Assembly: GCA_963795795.1 (NCBI GenBank)
Contig: CAWCJS010000008.1
Span: forward strand, 124,001-188,000
Source: Palsa-504 sp963795795
GTDB taxonomy: Bacteria > Actinomycetota > Actinomycetes > Streptosporangiales > Streptosporangiaceae
Length of the DNA: 64,000 bases
Direction: 5' to 3'
Below are positions 54,721 to 63,119 of this stretch, piece by piece (position 1 is the first letter of the stretch; every line of letters starts with the position of its first letter). Below the pieces are notes generated by a model. It was not told the origin of the DNA and ran no database searches. It saw only the letters and a program-made list of their open reading frames with translations. The translations under genes were made by a program, and so were the position numbers.

Positions 54721-55701
54721 TCAGCAGACCAGGGCGGCGTGGAAGGATTCGCTGGCCAGGTTGCCGCCGAAGAACAACGGCTGGCGGACCTGGATGCCGA
54801 CGGTGTGGCGGGTCGCGCCGGGGACGATCTCCACGGTGGCCGGGTCGTACGGCACGGCGGTGTCAATCGAACCCCGGGTCGCGACGGTCGCGCATCCGTA
54901 TAGCGGACGGCTGGTGACGAGCGCGTACTGACCTGGGGCCGGGCTGAACGACCAGGTGTGGCGGGATCCGCGGGCGATGCGCCCATTCGCGGCGACGACC
55001 GCGACCCTCGTGCTGGCCGCGTTGGGGCAGATCACCGCCAGGTGGAACGGGATACCTGCGCTCAGCCCGCCGCCGGGGTTCTTGGTCTCGACGTAGACCG
55101 TGCTGGGGTTGGGGCCCGATCCGGTGTAGACCCCGCTGGGGCTGTAGACCAGGCCGTTACCGGGATCGCCGACCGTGGCGAGGTAGGCGCACCGGCCGAT
55201 GTAGCCGGGGAAGGTCACGTCGTAGCGGCCGCTGCCCAGGCTGGTGAGGGTCACACCGGAGGTGGACCGCACCAGGTTGGCGTTGTACCCTACGACCGCG
55301 TAGCCCCAGCCGGGCAGGCCGCAGTCCACGACCAGGTTGAACGGTCCGTCGGTCAGCCCGCCGCCCTGGTTCTTGGTCTGCACGTACACGCCGTCCGCGC
55401 CGAGATGACCTCCGGCGGTGAAAACCTGCAGAGCCTGGGAATAGGCGTTGATCGTGGTCGCCACGTACGCACACTGCTCAACATCGGCCGAGAAGGTGAC
55501 CTCGTATTGGCCGGTGCCGAGGTGGGTCACGCCGGTGACGCCGTTGCCGTACGCCAGCGTCCCGTTGAGATTCACGCTGGCGAACAGGTTGCTGCTGGTG
55601 GTGTAGGCCTGGGCGGGAACAGCGCCCAGGGTGAGGGCCGACGCTATTGCTGCGGCAGCGGCCCCGGTGGCCATGGTGAGCCTGGAAAGCCGACTAATCA
55701 T
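54721..55701 (-). CDS. Secreted three-repeat protein of unknown function
   Basis: A protein of 326 residues. A Sec signal peptide ends A-V-P-A-Q-A. The mature part has three repeats of about 95 residues, each with the pattern G-x-Y-x-V-T-F-S (or G-Q-Y-A-L), C-A-Y-V-A-T and ending near V-Y-V-Q-T-K-N-Q-G-G-G-L and a Cys (V-V-D-C, A-V-I-C, A-L-V-C). Two Cys per repeat suggests one disulphide each. No enzyme motif. The repeats resemble those of small secreted actinobacterial proteins of unknown role. It lies 93 bp downstream of the lipoprotein gene on the same strand. Confidence 0.75.
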   Translation of the reverse strand: MISRLSRLTMATGAAAAAIASALTLGAVPAQAYTTSSNLFASVNLNGTLAYGNGVTGVTHLGTGQYEVTFSADVEQCAYVATTINAYSQALQVFTAGGHLGADGVYVQTKNQGGGLTDGPFNLVVDCGLPGWGYAVVGYNANLVRSTSGVTLTSLGSGRYDVTFPGYIGRCAYLATVGDPGNGLVYSPSGVYTGSGPNPSTVYVETKNPGGGLSAGIPFHLAVICPNAASTRVAVVAANGRIARGSRHTWSFSPAPGQYALVTSRPLYGCATVATRGSIDTAVPYDPATVEIVPGATRHTVGIQVRQPLFFGGNLASESFHAALVC

Positions 55702-55793
55702 GGTGATGTCTCCTGTCTCAATAAGTCACGTGCAGATGGTTGAGGATGCGGATGGGTCGCGTGCAGATAGTGGAGTGCTTATTCGCCGACGGA

Positions 55794-56435
55794 TCAGCTG
55801 CCGCTGGTACTGGCTTCCCATGATTGCCAGCTACCGGAATTGACCTGCGGGAGTACCGACGTGGCCTCCGATTGCACGGTCGAGGTGTCTGACGTGTACC
55901 AGGTCGGCGAGCAAGGCAGGTCTTTTGCCTGCCAGTTGATGACGTCGCCCGGGCTGGCCGGGAGCCCCGAGTAGGTCTGGGTGTCGTCCTGCATGATGAT
56001 CCAGCAGTCCTGGCCGCCGGACGGAGCCGGGATGTAGAGGTAAGCGGTCAAGTCCTGGCAAGGGCAGCCGCTCAGCGAGTAGGACCCGTCGGCGGGGAGC
56101 TGCTGTACCCCGTACTTGCCGTCGTACCAGCCGTTGGCGGTGAACCCCGGATCGTAGTTGTAGAAGTAGACCGACGCGTTCGCCGCCGGCTGCCCGTCCG
56201 GCCAGGTGACGGTCCCGGTGACCGAGGCGCTGCTGCCGCCGCCGTTCGTGCCGCTGCTGACGCTTCCGGTGGTATTGCCGCCGCCGCTGCCAGTGTTGCC
56301 GCCGCCGCTGTAGCCGCCGCCGCTCGTGCCGTGGCATGCCGCGAGCGCCGCCACGGCCAGGACCGAGGCCGCGAAAGCGAGTGCGCGGAAGCGATTCTTC
56401 CTGGTGGCCGTATTGGCCATTCCCTTTTGCCTCAT
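55794..56435 (-). CDS. Lipoprotein with carboxypeptidase-regulatory-like domain
   Basis: A protein of 213 residues. ATG 56435 is chosen because AAAGGAG lies seven bases before it; ATG 56441 is close by. The signal peptide has lipobox A-A-L-A-A-C, and a Gly/Ser/Asn-rich spacer of about 40 residues follows. The outer domain begins V-T-G-T-V-T-W-P-D-G-Q-P-A-A-N-A-S-V, a carboxypeptidase regulatory (beta-sandwich) pattern often used for surface binding. Six Cys follow. Divergent from the tandem STAND regulators and possibly under their control. Confidence 0.72.
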   Translation of the reverse strand: MRQKGMANTATRKNRFRALAFAASVLAVAALAACHGTSGGGYSGGGNTGSGGGNTTGSVSSGTNGGGSSASVTGTVTWPDGQPAANASVYFYNYDPGFTANGWYDGKYGVQQLPADGSYSLSGCPCQDLTAYLYIPAPSGGQDCWIIMQDDTQTYSGLPASPGDVINWQAKDLPCSPTWYTSDTSTVQSEATSVLPQVNSGSWQSWEASTSGS

Positions 56436-56651
56436 CGTCATTCTCCTTTCCAATAAGGCGTCCTGTTGCTGACGCTAGGTAACGGCTGGAGAGGTCGCCA
56501 CGAGGAAGGACTCACAGAATGAGCCACAGTTTTTGCGGGTGAAGGGGCGAGGCCATGGTCAAGGTTCCTGGCGCCGCGTACGCTAAGTGCGGTCTTCCGG
56601 TACCGCGATGGGCCTGGCAGCGCGGCAGGAAGGGCCGAGGGGACGGTGGCC

Positions 56652-59294
56652 GTGACCGACCAGCCTGCGCTTGACTTCGGCGGGCTGTTGCGAGAACTGC
56701 GCGTGAAGGCGCAGCTCACGCAGGAGGAACTCGCGGAGGCGGCAGGCCTGAGCCCGCGTACGGTCAGTGACATCGAGCGGGGGATCAGCCGGAAGGCACA
56801 CAAGGACACCGCTCGGCTGCTGGCCGATGCGCTGCACCTGATCGGCCCGGCCAGGGTGCGGTTCGAGGCGGTCGCAAGGGCCCGCGACCCAGGGAACGCA
56901 GGACCTGGCTCGGCTGCGGCGGCCACCCGGACGCTGCCGAGGGATGTCGCCTCGTTCACCGGGCGACAGCAAGAGCTGCAGGCACTGGTGGAAGCCGCGG
57001 TGGGTTCAGCCGGGGTCGTCGGCATTCATGCGATCGGCGGGATGGCCGGGGTGGGCAAGACCGCGTTCGCGGTGCACGCCGCGCACCGGCTCGCAGACCG
57101 GTTCCCGGGCGGGCAGATCTTCCTCCCGTTGCACGGGCACACGCCCGGGCAGCAGCCGGTCGAGCCGACCGACGCGCTGGCCAGCCTGCTGCTGACGGCC
57201 GGGGTTCCCGCTGCGCAGATCCCGCCGGGCCTAGAGGCGCGGATGGCGCTGTGGCGGGACCGGCTGGCCGGTCAGCAGCTGCTGCTGGTGCTAGACGACG
57301 CGGCCAGCAGCGAGCAGGTCCGGCCGCTCCTGCCCGGCACCGATGGGAGCCTGGTGCTGGTTACCAGCCGACGGCACCTGTCCGCGCTCGAAGACGCCAT
57401 GGCGGTCAGCCTGGACACCTTGCCGCCCGGCGAGGCCGCGGCGCTGCTGGTACGCCTGGCGGGCCGGGCTGGGCTGCGCCCGGACGACGCGGCCGTGGCC
57501 GAGCTCACCCGCATGTGCGGGTACCTGCCGCTGGCGATCGGGATGGTGGCCCGCCAGCTGCACCATCACCCGGCCTGGACCGCGGCCGGGCGGGCCGCCG
57601 AGCTGTCTGCGTCCGTGGACCGGCTGGAGCTGATGGCCACGGAGAACCTGTCCGTGGCCGCCGCCTTCAACCTGTCGTATGCCGACCTCAGCGGGGATCA
57701 GCAGCGGCTGTTCCGGCGGCTGGGGCTGCACCCAGGCGCCGACATCGACGCCTATGCCGCCGCGGCCCTGGATGGCACGGATTTGGGTGGCGCCCGCCGC
57801 GGCCTGGAGGTCCTGTACGACCAGTACCTGATTGCCGAGCCGACCCAGGGCCGGTACCGGCTGCACGACCTGATCCGCGAGCACGCCCGCGCCCTGGCCG
57901 ATCGCCTGGATCCGGGCGAGGACCGGAACCAGGCCACGGGCCGGTTGCTGGATTACTACCAGCACACCGCCGCCCGCGCCGACGCCCTCATCGGGCGCCA
58001 GTCACGCCCCGCTCCCTCCCTCGCGGACAGCGCGGTCCAGGTCACGGTTCCTCTGCTGGTCGGCCGCGAGCAGGGGCTGGCCTGGGCCCGGACCGAGCGC
58101 GCCGGTCTGCTCGCATGCCTAGACCATGCCACCGGTACCGGCCAGCGCGCCCGGGTTATCGCTCTGACGGCCGGCCTGGCCGGACTGCTGCGCCGCGATG
58201 GCCCCTGGGCCGAGGCCATCGCCCGGCACACGGCCGCGCTCCAGGCCGCGCAGTATCTCGGTGACCGGCTCGGCCAAGCCGGCGCCCTCAGCGACCTGGG
58301 GGCCGTGCGAAGGCTCACGGGTGATTTCCCGGCCGCGGCTCAGGCCCAGGAGCAGGCCCTGGACATCTACCACGACCTGTGTGACCGGCTTGGCCAGGCC
58401 AACGCTCTCAGCGAGCTAGGTATCGTGCGGGCGCTGACAGACGACTACCCGGCCGCGGCCCAGGCCCTGGAGCAGGCCCTGGGCATTTACCGCGACCTCG
58501 GCGACCGGGTCGGCCAGGCCAACGCCCTCCGCGACCTTGGGGAGGTCCAGCGGGTAAGGGGTGACTATCCGGCGGCCGCACAAGCCATGGAGCATTCCCT
58601 GGATATCCACCGCGACCTCGGTGACCGGCTCGGTCAGGCCAACGCGCTGAACAAGCTCGGGGTCGTCCGGTGGGCAACGGGCGATTGCCCGGCCGCAGCC
58701 CAGGCGCTCGAGCAGGCCCTGGGCATCTACCGCGACCTCGGCGACCGGGTCGGCCAAGCCAACGCCCTCAAAAACCTCGGGGACGTATGGCATCTGACGG
58801 GTGATTACCCGGCCGCAGCCCAGACCCTGGAACAGGCCCTGGACATCTACAGCGACCTCGGCGACCGGCTCGGTCAGGCCGGGGCCCTCAGCGACCTCGG
58901 GGACGTGCGGCGAGCGACGGGTGATTACCCGGCCGCGGCCCTGGCCCTGGAGCAGGCCCTGGACATCTACCGCGACCTCGGCAACCGGGGCGGCGAGGCC
59001 GAGGCGCTCAACAAGAGAGGGACGCTGCACCGGGTCAGCGGCGACCTGGCGCAGGCCGCGGCGTGCCACCAGCAGGCCCTGGACCTGGCCCGCGAGATCG
59101 GCAGCCCCTGGGACGAGGCTCACGCAGTGGCCGGCCTGGGACGATGCGCCGTGGTCGCCAGTCATACCGCCGAGGCCGCGGACAACCTGCGGCGGGCGCT
59201 GGCGATCTTCCAGCGGATCGGGGCCGCCGAGGTCGCCGAGGTTGCTGCCGAACTCGAGGCTCTTTCGTCAACCACGGGCAACGGTGGGCCGTGA
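56652..59294 (+). CDS. XRE/NB-ARC/TPR STAND regulator, copy 1
   Basis: A protein of 880 residues. An XRE helix-turn-helix (T-Q-E-E-L-A-E-A-A-G-L-S-P-R-T-V) covers residues 8-66. NB-ARC follows with Walker A G-M-A-G-V-G-K-T near 127-138 and Walker B L-L-L-V-L-D-D near 209. A winged-helix-like and linker part leads to a TPR array (about 555-800) of strict 40-residue units. GTG 56652 is chosen because the same GTG-ACC-GAC-CAG starts the second copy; GTG 56646 is adjacent. Its TGA overlaps the start of copy 2. Likely a ligand-triggered, oligomerising DNA-binding switch. The repressed or activated target is probably the divergent lipoprotein gene. Confidence 0.9.
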   Translation: MTDQPALDFGGLLRELRVKAQLTQEELAEAAGLSPRTVSDIERGISRKAHKDTARLLADALHLIGPARVRFEAVARARDPGNAGPGSAAAATRTLPRDVASFTGRQQELQALVEAAVGSAGVVGIHAIGGMAGVGKTAFAVHAAHRLADRFPGGQIFLPLHGHTPGQQPVEPTDALASLLLTAGVPAAQIPPGLEARMALWRDRLAGQQLLLVLDDAASSEQVRPLLPGTDGSLVLVTSRRHLSALEDAMAVSLDTLPPGEAAALLVRLAGRAGLRPDDAAVAELTRMCGYLPLAIGMVARQLHHHPAWTAAGRAAELSASVDRLELMATENLSVAAAFNLSYADLSGDQQRLFRRLGLHPGADIDAYAAAALDGTDLGGARRGLEVLYDQYLIAEPTQGRYRLHDLIREHARALADRLDPGEDRNQATGRLLDYYQHTAARADALIGRQSRPAPSLADSAVQVTVPLLVGREQGLAWARTERAGLLACLDHATGTGQRARVIALTAGLAGLLRRDGPWAEAIARHTAALQAAQYLGDRLGQAGALSDLGAVRRLTGDFPAAAQAQEQALDIYHDLCDRLGQANALSELGIVRALTDDYPAAAQALEQALGIYRDLGDRVGQANALRDLGEVQRVRGDYPAAAQAMEHSLDIHRDLGDRLGQANALNKLGVVRWATGDCPAAAQALEQALGIYRDLGDRVGQANALKNLGDVWHLTGDYPAAAQTLEQALDIYSDLGDRLGQAGALSDLGDVRRATGDYPAAALALEQALDIYRDLGNRGGEAEALNKRGTLHRVSGDLAQAAACHQQALDLAREIGSPWDEAHAVAGLGRCAVVASHTAEAADNLRRALAIFQRIGAAEVAEVAAELEALSSTTGNGGP
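58321..59040 (+). repeat. Six 120-bp TPR-encoding units, copy 1
   Basis: Units begin at 58321, 58441, 58561, 58681, 58801 and 58921, each exactly 120 bp, and encode 40-residue TPR pairs of the type P-A-A-A-Q-A-L-E-Q-A-L-D-I-Y-R-D-L-G-D-R. Neighbouring units are highly alike at the DNA level. The exact spacing and similarity point to unit duplication or gene conversion rather than old divergence. Confidence 0.9.
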
Positions 59295-61927
59295 CCGACC
59301 AGCCTGCGCTCGATTTCGGCGGGCTGTTGCGAGAGCTGCGCGTGAAGGCGAAGCTGACGCAGGAGGATCTGGCGGAGGCGGCGGGCGTGAGCCCGCGTAC
59401 GGTCAGTGACATCGAACGGGGGGTCAGCCGGAAGGCGCACAAGGATACGGCTCGGCTGCTGGCCGACGCGCTGCACCTGATCGGCCCGGGCAGGGTGCGG
59501 TTCGAGGCGGTCGCGCGGGGCCGCGACCCCGGGAACGCAGGACCTGGCGCCGCCGCGGCGGCCACCCGGACGCTGCCGCGGGATATCGCCTCGTTCACCG
59601 GGCGGCAGCAAGAACTGCAGGAACTGCTGGAGGCCGCGGCCGGGTCGACCGGGGTGGTCGGCATTCACGCGATCGGCGGGATGGCCGGGGTGGGCAAGAC
59701 CGCGTTCGCGGTCCACGCCGCGCACCGGCTGGCGCCGCGGTTCCAGGCCGGGCAGATCTTCTTGCCGCTGCACGGGCACACCCCCGGGCAGCAGCCGGTG
59801 GATCCGGGGGACGCGCTGGCCAGCCTGCTGCTGAGCCTAGGAGTTCCAGCCGCGCAGATCCCGCCGGGCCTGGAAGCACGGATGGCGCTGTGGCGGGACC
59901 GGCTGGCGGGTCAGCAACTGCTGCTGGTGCTCGACGACGCGGCCAGCAGCGAGCAGGTCCGGCCCTTGCTGCCCGGCACCGACGGGAGCCTGGTGCTGGT
60001 CACCAGCCGACGGCACCTGTCCGCGCTGGAAGACGCCACGGCGGTCAGCCTGGACACGTTGCCGCCCGGCGAGGCCGCGGCGCTGCTGGTCCGGCTGGCA
60101 GGCCGGGCTGGGCTACGCCCGGACGATCCGGCCGTGGCCGAGCTCACCAGGTTGTGCGGGTACCTGCCGCTGGCCGTCGGGATGGTGGCTCGCCAGTTGC
60201 ACCATCACCCGGCCTGGACCGCGACCAGGCGGGCGGCTGAGCTGGCGGCGGCGCGGGACCGGCTGGATCTGATGGCGACGGAGAACCTGTCGGTGGCCGC
60301 CGCGTTTAACCTGTCGTACGCCGACCTCACCGAGGACCAGCAGCGGCTGTTCCGCCGGCTGGGGCGGCACCCCGGCGCCGACATCGACGCGTACGCGGCC
60401 GCAGCCCTGGACGGCACAGATCTTTCCGCCGCACGCCGAGGCCTTGAGGCCCTGTACGACCAGTACCTGCTCACTGAGCCGACTCAGGGCCGCTACCGGA
60501 TGCACGACCTGATCCGCGAGCACGCCAGCGCCCTGACCGACCGCGTGGATCTGGATCTTGACCGGGAACAGGCCATGATCCGTCTGCTGAGTTACTACCA
60601 GCACACCGCCGCCCGCGCCGACGCCCTCATCGCCCGCCAGACCCGCCCGGCCCACGCCCTCGCGGACAGTGCGATACCGACTGCGGTCCCCGACCTGGCC
60701 GACCGTGAGGAGGCGCTCGCCTGGGCCCGAGCCGAGCGGGCCAGCCTGCTCGCCTGCCTGGATCAGGCCACTGCAACCGGCGAGCACACCCGCGTTACGG
60801 CCCTCACCGCCGGCCTCGCCGGGCTCTTGCGGCGCGACGGCCCCTGGGCCGACGCCATCACCCGGCACACGGCCGCGGTCCAGGCCGCACGGCATCTCGA
60901 TGACCGCCTCGGCGAGGCCAACGCCCTCACCGACCTCGGGACCATGCGGCTGTTTACCAATGACTTCCCGACCGCGGCCCAGACCCTGGAACAGGCCCTA
61001 GGCATCTACCGCGACCTCGGCGACCGGCTCGGCCAGGCCAACGCCCTTAGCAACTTCGGAGATGTGCGGCGGGCGACTGGCGAATACCCGGCCGCGGTCC
61101 AGGCCCTGGAGCAGGCCCTGGACATCTACCGCGACCTCGGCGATCAGCTCGGCCGGGCCGTCGCCCTCCGCCAGCTCGGGGTCGTGCGGCGCGCGAGCGG
61201 CGAATACCCGGCCGCGGCCGTGGCCCTGGAAGGGGCCCTGGACATCTACCACGACATCGGCGACCGGCTCGGCCAGGGCAATGCCCTCACCGACTTGGCG
61301 GTCCTGCGGCGGCGGACGGGTGATTTCCCGGCCGCGGCCCAGGCCCTGGAAGGGGCCCTGGACATCTACCGCGACATCGGTGACCGGCTCGGCCAGGCCA
61401 ACGCCCTCAGCGACCTCGGGGACGTGCGGCGGGCAACCGGTGAATACCCGGCCGCGGCCTGGGCCCTGGAACAGGCCGTGGGTATCTACCGCGATCTCGG
61501 CGACCAGCAAGGCTTGGCCGCCGCCCTTTGCTACCTCGGGGTCGTACGGATGGGGACGGGTGACTACCCAGCCGCGGCCCAGACCATAGAGGAGGGCCTG
61601 GGCATCTTGCGCGACCTCGGGGATCGGGGAGGCGAGGCCACGGCGCTCAACGATAGAGGGACGCTGCACCGGGTCAGCGGTGAGCTCGCGCAGGCTGAGG
61701 CGTGCCACCGGCAGGCCCTGGAGCTGGCCCGCGCCATCGCCAGCTCGTGGGACGAGGCGCACGCAGTGGCCGGCCTGGGCCGTTGCGCCATGGTCGCGGG
61801 CCATACTGCCGAGGCCCAGGCCAACCTGCGGGAGGCGCTGGAGATCTTCCAGCGGATCGGGGCCGGCGAGGCGGCCGACGTTTCCGCCGAACTCGAGGCT
61901 CTTTCGTCAACGATGGGCAAGGCGTGA
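59291..61927 (+). CDS. XRE/NB-ARC/TPR STAND regulator, copy 2
   Basis: A protein of 878 residues, the tandem duplicate of the preceding gene; the first 400 residues are almost identical in pattern (same HTH, Walker A and Walker B). It starts at GTG 59291, overlapping the stop of copy 1 as GTGA, so translation is coupled. The TPR array covers about 555-800. The two copies differ most in the TPR units, where ligand specificity would be expected. The helix-turn-helix recognition regions of the copies are near identical, so they may bind the same sites. A rare arrangement: duplicated sensor genes that are translationally linked. Confidence 0.9.
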   Translation: MTDQPALDFGGLLRELRVKAKLTQEDLAEAAGVSPRTVSDIERGVSRKAHKDTARLLADALHLIGPGRVRFEAVARGRDPGNAGPGAAAAATRTLPRDIASFTGRQQELQELLEAAAGSTGVVGIHAIGGMAGVGKTAFAVHAAHRLAPRFQAGQIFLPLHGHTPGQQPVDPGDALASLLLSLGVPAAQIPPGLEARMALWRDRLAGQQLLLVLDDAASSEQVRPLLPGTDGSLVLVTSRRHLSALEDATAVSLDTLPPGEAAALLVRLAGRAGLRPDDPAVAELTRLCGYLPLAVGMVARQLHHHPAWTATRRAAELAAARDRLDLMATENLSVAAAFNLSYADLTEDQQRLFRRLGRHPGADIDAYAAAALDGTDLSAARRGLEALYDQYLLTEPTQGRYRMHDLIREHASALTDRVDLDLDREQAMIRLLSYYQHTAARADALIARQTRPAHALADSAIPTAVPDLADREEALAWARAERASLLACLDQATATGEHTRVTALTAGLAGLLRRDGPWADAITRHTAAVQAARHLDDRLGEANALTDLGTMRLFTNDFPTAAQTLEQALGIYRDLGDRLGQANALSNFGDVRRATGEYPAAVQALEQALDIYRDLGDQLGRAVALRQLGVVRRASGEYPAAAVALEGALDIYHDIGDRLGQGNALTDLAVLRRRTGDFPAAAQALEGALDIYRDIGDRLGQANALSDLGDVRRATGEYPAAAWALEQAVGIYRDLGDQQGLAAALCYLGVVRMGTGDYPAAAQTIEEGLGILRDLGDRGGEATALNDRGTLHRVSGELAQAEACHRQALELARAIASSWDEAHAVAGLGRCAMVAGHTAEAQANLREALEIFQRIGAGEAADVSAELEALSSTMGKA
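60961..61680 (+). repeat. Six 120-bp TPR-encoding units, copy 2
   Basis: Units begin at 60961, 61081, 61201, 61321, 61441 and 61561, again strictly 120 bp. They follow the same consensus as the array in copy 1, but with different positions varied (for example G-A-L-D-I-Y-H-D-I-G in the third unit). Arrays in the two genes have equal unit number and period. Confidence 0.9.
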
Positions 61928-62090
61928 AGGCCCGGCCGACGGCCTAGTGACGGGCGATCGTGCTGGTATTCGGGCTGCGCAGGCCATAGTCCAGATTGTC
62001 CTCCTGTGCGATGCTTGTTTGTGAGGCTATAGCGACCTCAGGCGGCTGGTGGGATGCGAGAACGCTACCGGCGACGCGGAAGGGGCTGGC

Positions 62091-63068
62091 ATGGCACGAG
62101 AACACGTCATCGACCCGTCCGTCGTTCATCACCAGTGGGATCTCGACCTGGAGCCGCTGCTGGTGATTGATTCGGGTGACACGGTTCACTTCGATATCAA
62201 GGTCGCTGGCGAGGGCCAGGTCTGGCCGGGGGCCACGTACGAGGACACTCGTTTTGACTTCGACACCATCTACAACCTGTCCGGACCGATATGGGTCAAT
62301 GGGGCCGAGCCTGGCGACACGCTGCAGGTCGACGTGCTGGATTTGCGGCACGGCGACTGGGGGTGGGCGGCTTTCCTGCCGGGGTTTGGCTTGCTTCCCG
62401 ACGACTTCCCGCACGGGTACGTGCGGACCTTTGAGCTCAAGGATTCGGTGGCGGAATTCGCGCCGGGCATCCGGATACCGCTGGCGCCGTTCTGCGGCAC
62501 GATCGGGACCCATCCGGGGGAACCCCGGAAGAACGTGCCGTTCCCGCCGCACCGGGGCTGCGGGAACATCGACAACCGGCACCTGACGTCGGGATCGACG
62601 GTCTGGATCCCGGTGCACGTGCCGGGGGCGATGTTCTCCTGCGGGGACCCGCACGCGGCCCAGGGTGACGGGGAGGTTTCCGTCACCGCCCTGGAGGCGC
62701 CGCTGTCCGGCAGCATGCGGTTCACGCTGCACAAGCGCGCGATCAGCGCCCCTCGGTTCCGGGTCCCGGCCGGAAGCCAGGCCATCAGGGTCGGCGGTTA
62801 CCAGGCGACGATGGGGATCTCACCAGACCTGATGGACGGGTCCAGGATCGCCGTGCGGGCGATGATCGAGTGGCTCACCGAGGCCTGCGGCCTGACCGCC
62901 GACGACGCTTATCTGCTGTGCAGCCTCACCGGCGACCTCCGCATCGTGGAAGTGGTCGACGCCGGGGTCTGGAACGTGGCGATGACTGTGCCGCAAGCCG
63001 TCTTCGACGGCGGGCCGCAAGCCGTCTTCGACGGCGGGCCGCAGGCCGTCTTAGACGGCGATAACTAA
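62091..63068 (+). CDS. Acetamidase/formamidase (FmdA/AmdA family)
   Basis: A protein of 325 residues. The family landmarks are N-L-S-G-P-I-W-V-N-G-A-E-P-G-D, R-H-G-D-W-G-W, F-C-G-T-I-G-T-H-P-G-E-P, H-R-G-C-G-N-I-D-N-R-H-L and G-D-P-H-A-A-Q-G-D-G-E-V. The enzyme hydrolyses formamide or short amides to ammonia and acid. ATG 62091 follows GGAAGGGG. The last 25 residues are three 24-bp repeats that extend the normal end. Upstream of an APC permease gene, 51 bp away, that may import an amide or amine. Confidence 0.92.
   Translation: MAREHVIDPSVVHHQWDLDLEPLLVIDSGDTVHFDIKVAGEGQVWPGATYEDTRFDFDTIYNLSGPIWVNGAEPGDTLQVDVLDLRHGDWGWAAFLPGFGLLPDDFPHGYVRTFELKDSVAEFAPGIRIPLAPFCGTIGTHPGEPRKNVPFPPHRGCGNIDNRHLTSGSTVWIPVHVPGAMFSCGDPHAAQGDGEVSVTALEAPLSGSMRFTLHKRAISAPRFRVPAGSQAIRVGGYQATMGISPDLMDGSRIAVRAMIEWLTEACGLTADDAYLLCSLTGDLRIVEVVDAGVWNVAMTVPQAVFDGGPQAVFDGGPQAVLDGDN
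62991..63062 (+). repeat. 24-bp tandem repeat at the 3' end of the formamidase gene
   Basis: Three units (62991, 63015, 63039) begin CCGCAAGCCGTCTTCGACGG and encode P-Q-A-V-F-D-G-G. Each contains GCCGTC-TTC-GACGGC, a perfect 6-bp hairpin. A nearly identical stem (GCCGTCTTAGACGG) occurs near 41186 inside the DUF1254 gene. The array extends the coding region without shifting the frame. Confidence 0.85.
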
Positions 63069-63119
63069 CTGCATAATCCGGTCGTCATGGCAGCCGGCCA
63101 TGGCTAGAGAGGAGCACGC

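Noticed and set aside
58321..61680. Regular 120-bp repeats considered as a CRISPR or satellite array
   Set aside because: The repeats are in frame, encode TPR units and lie inside two long genes. There are no spacers or cas genes.
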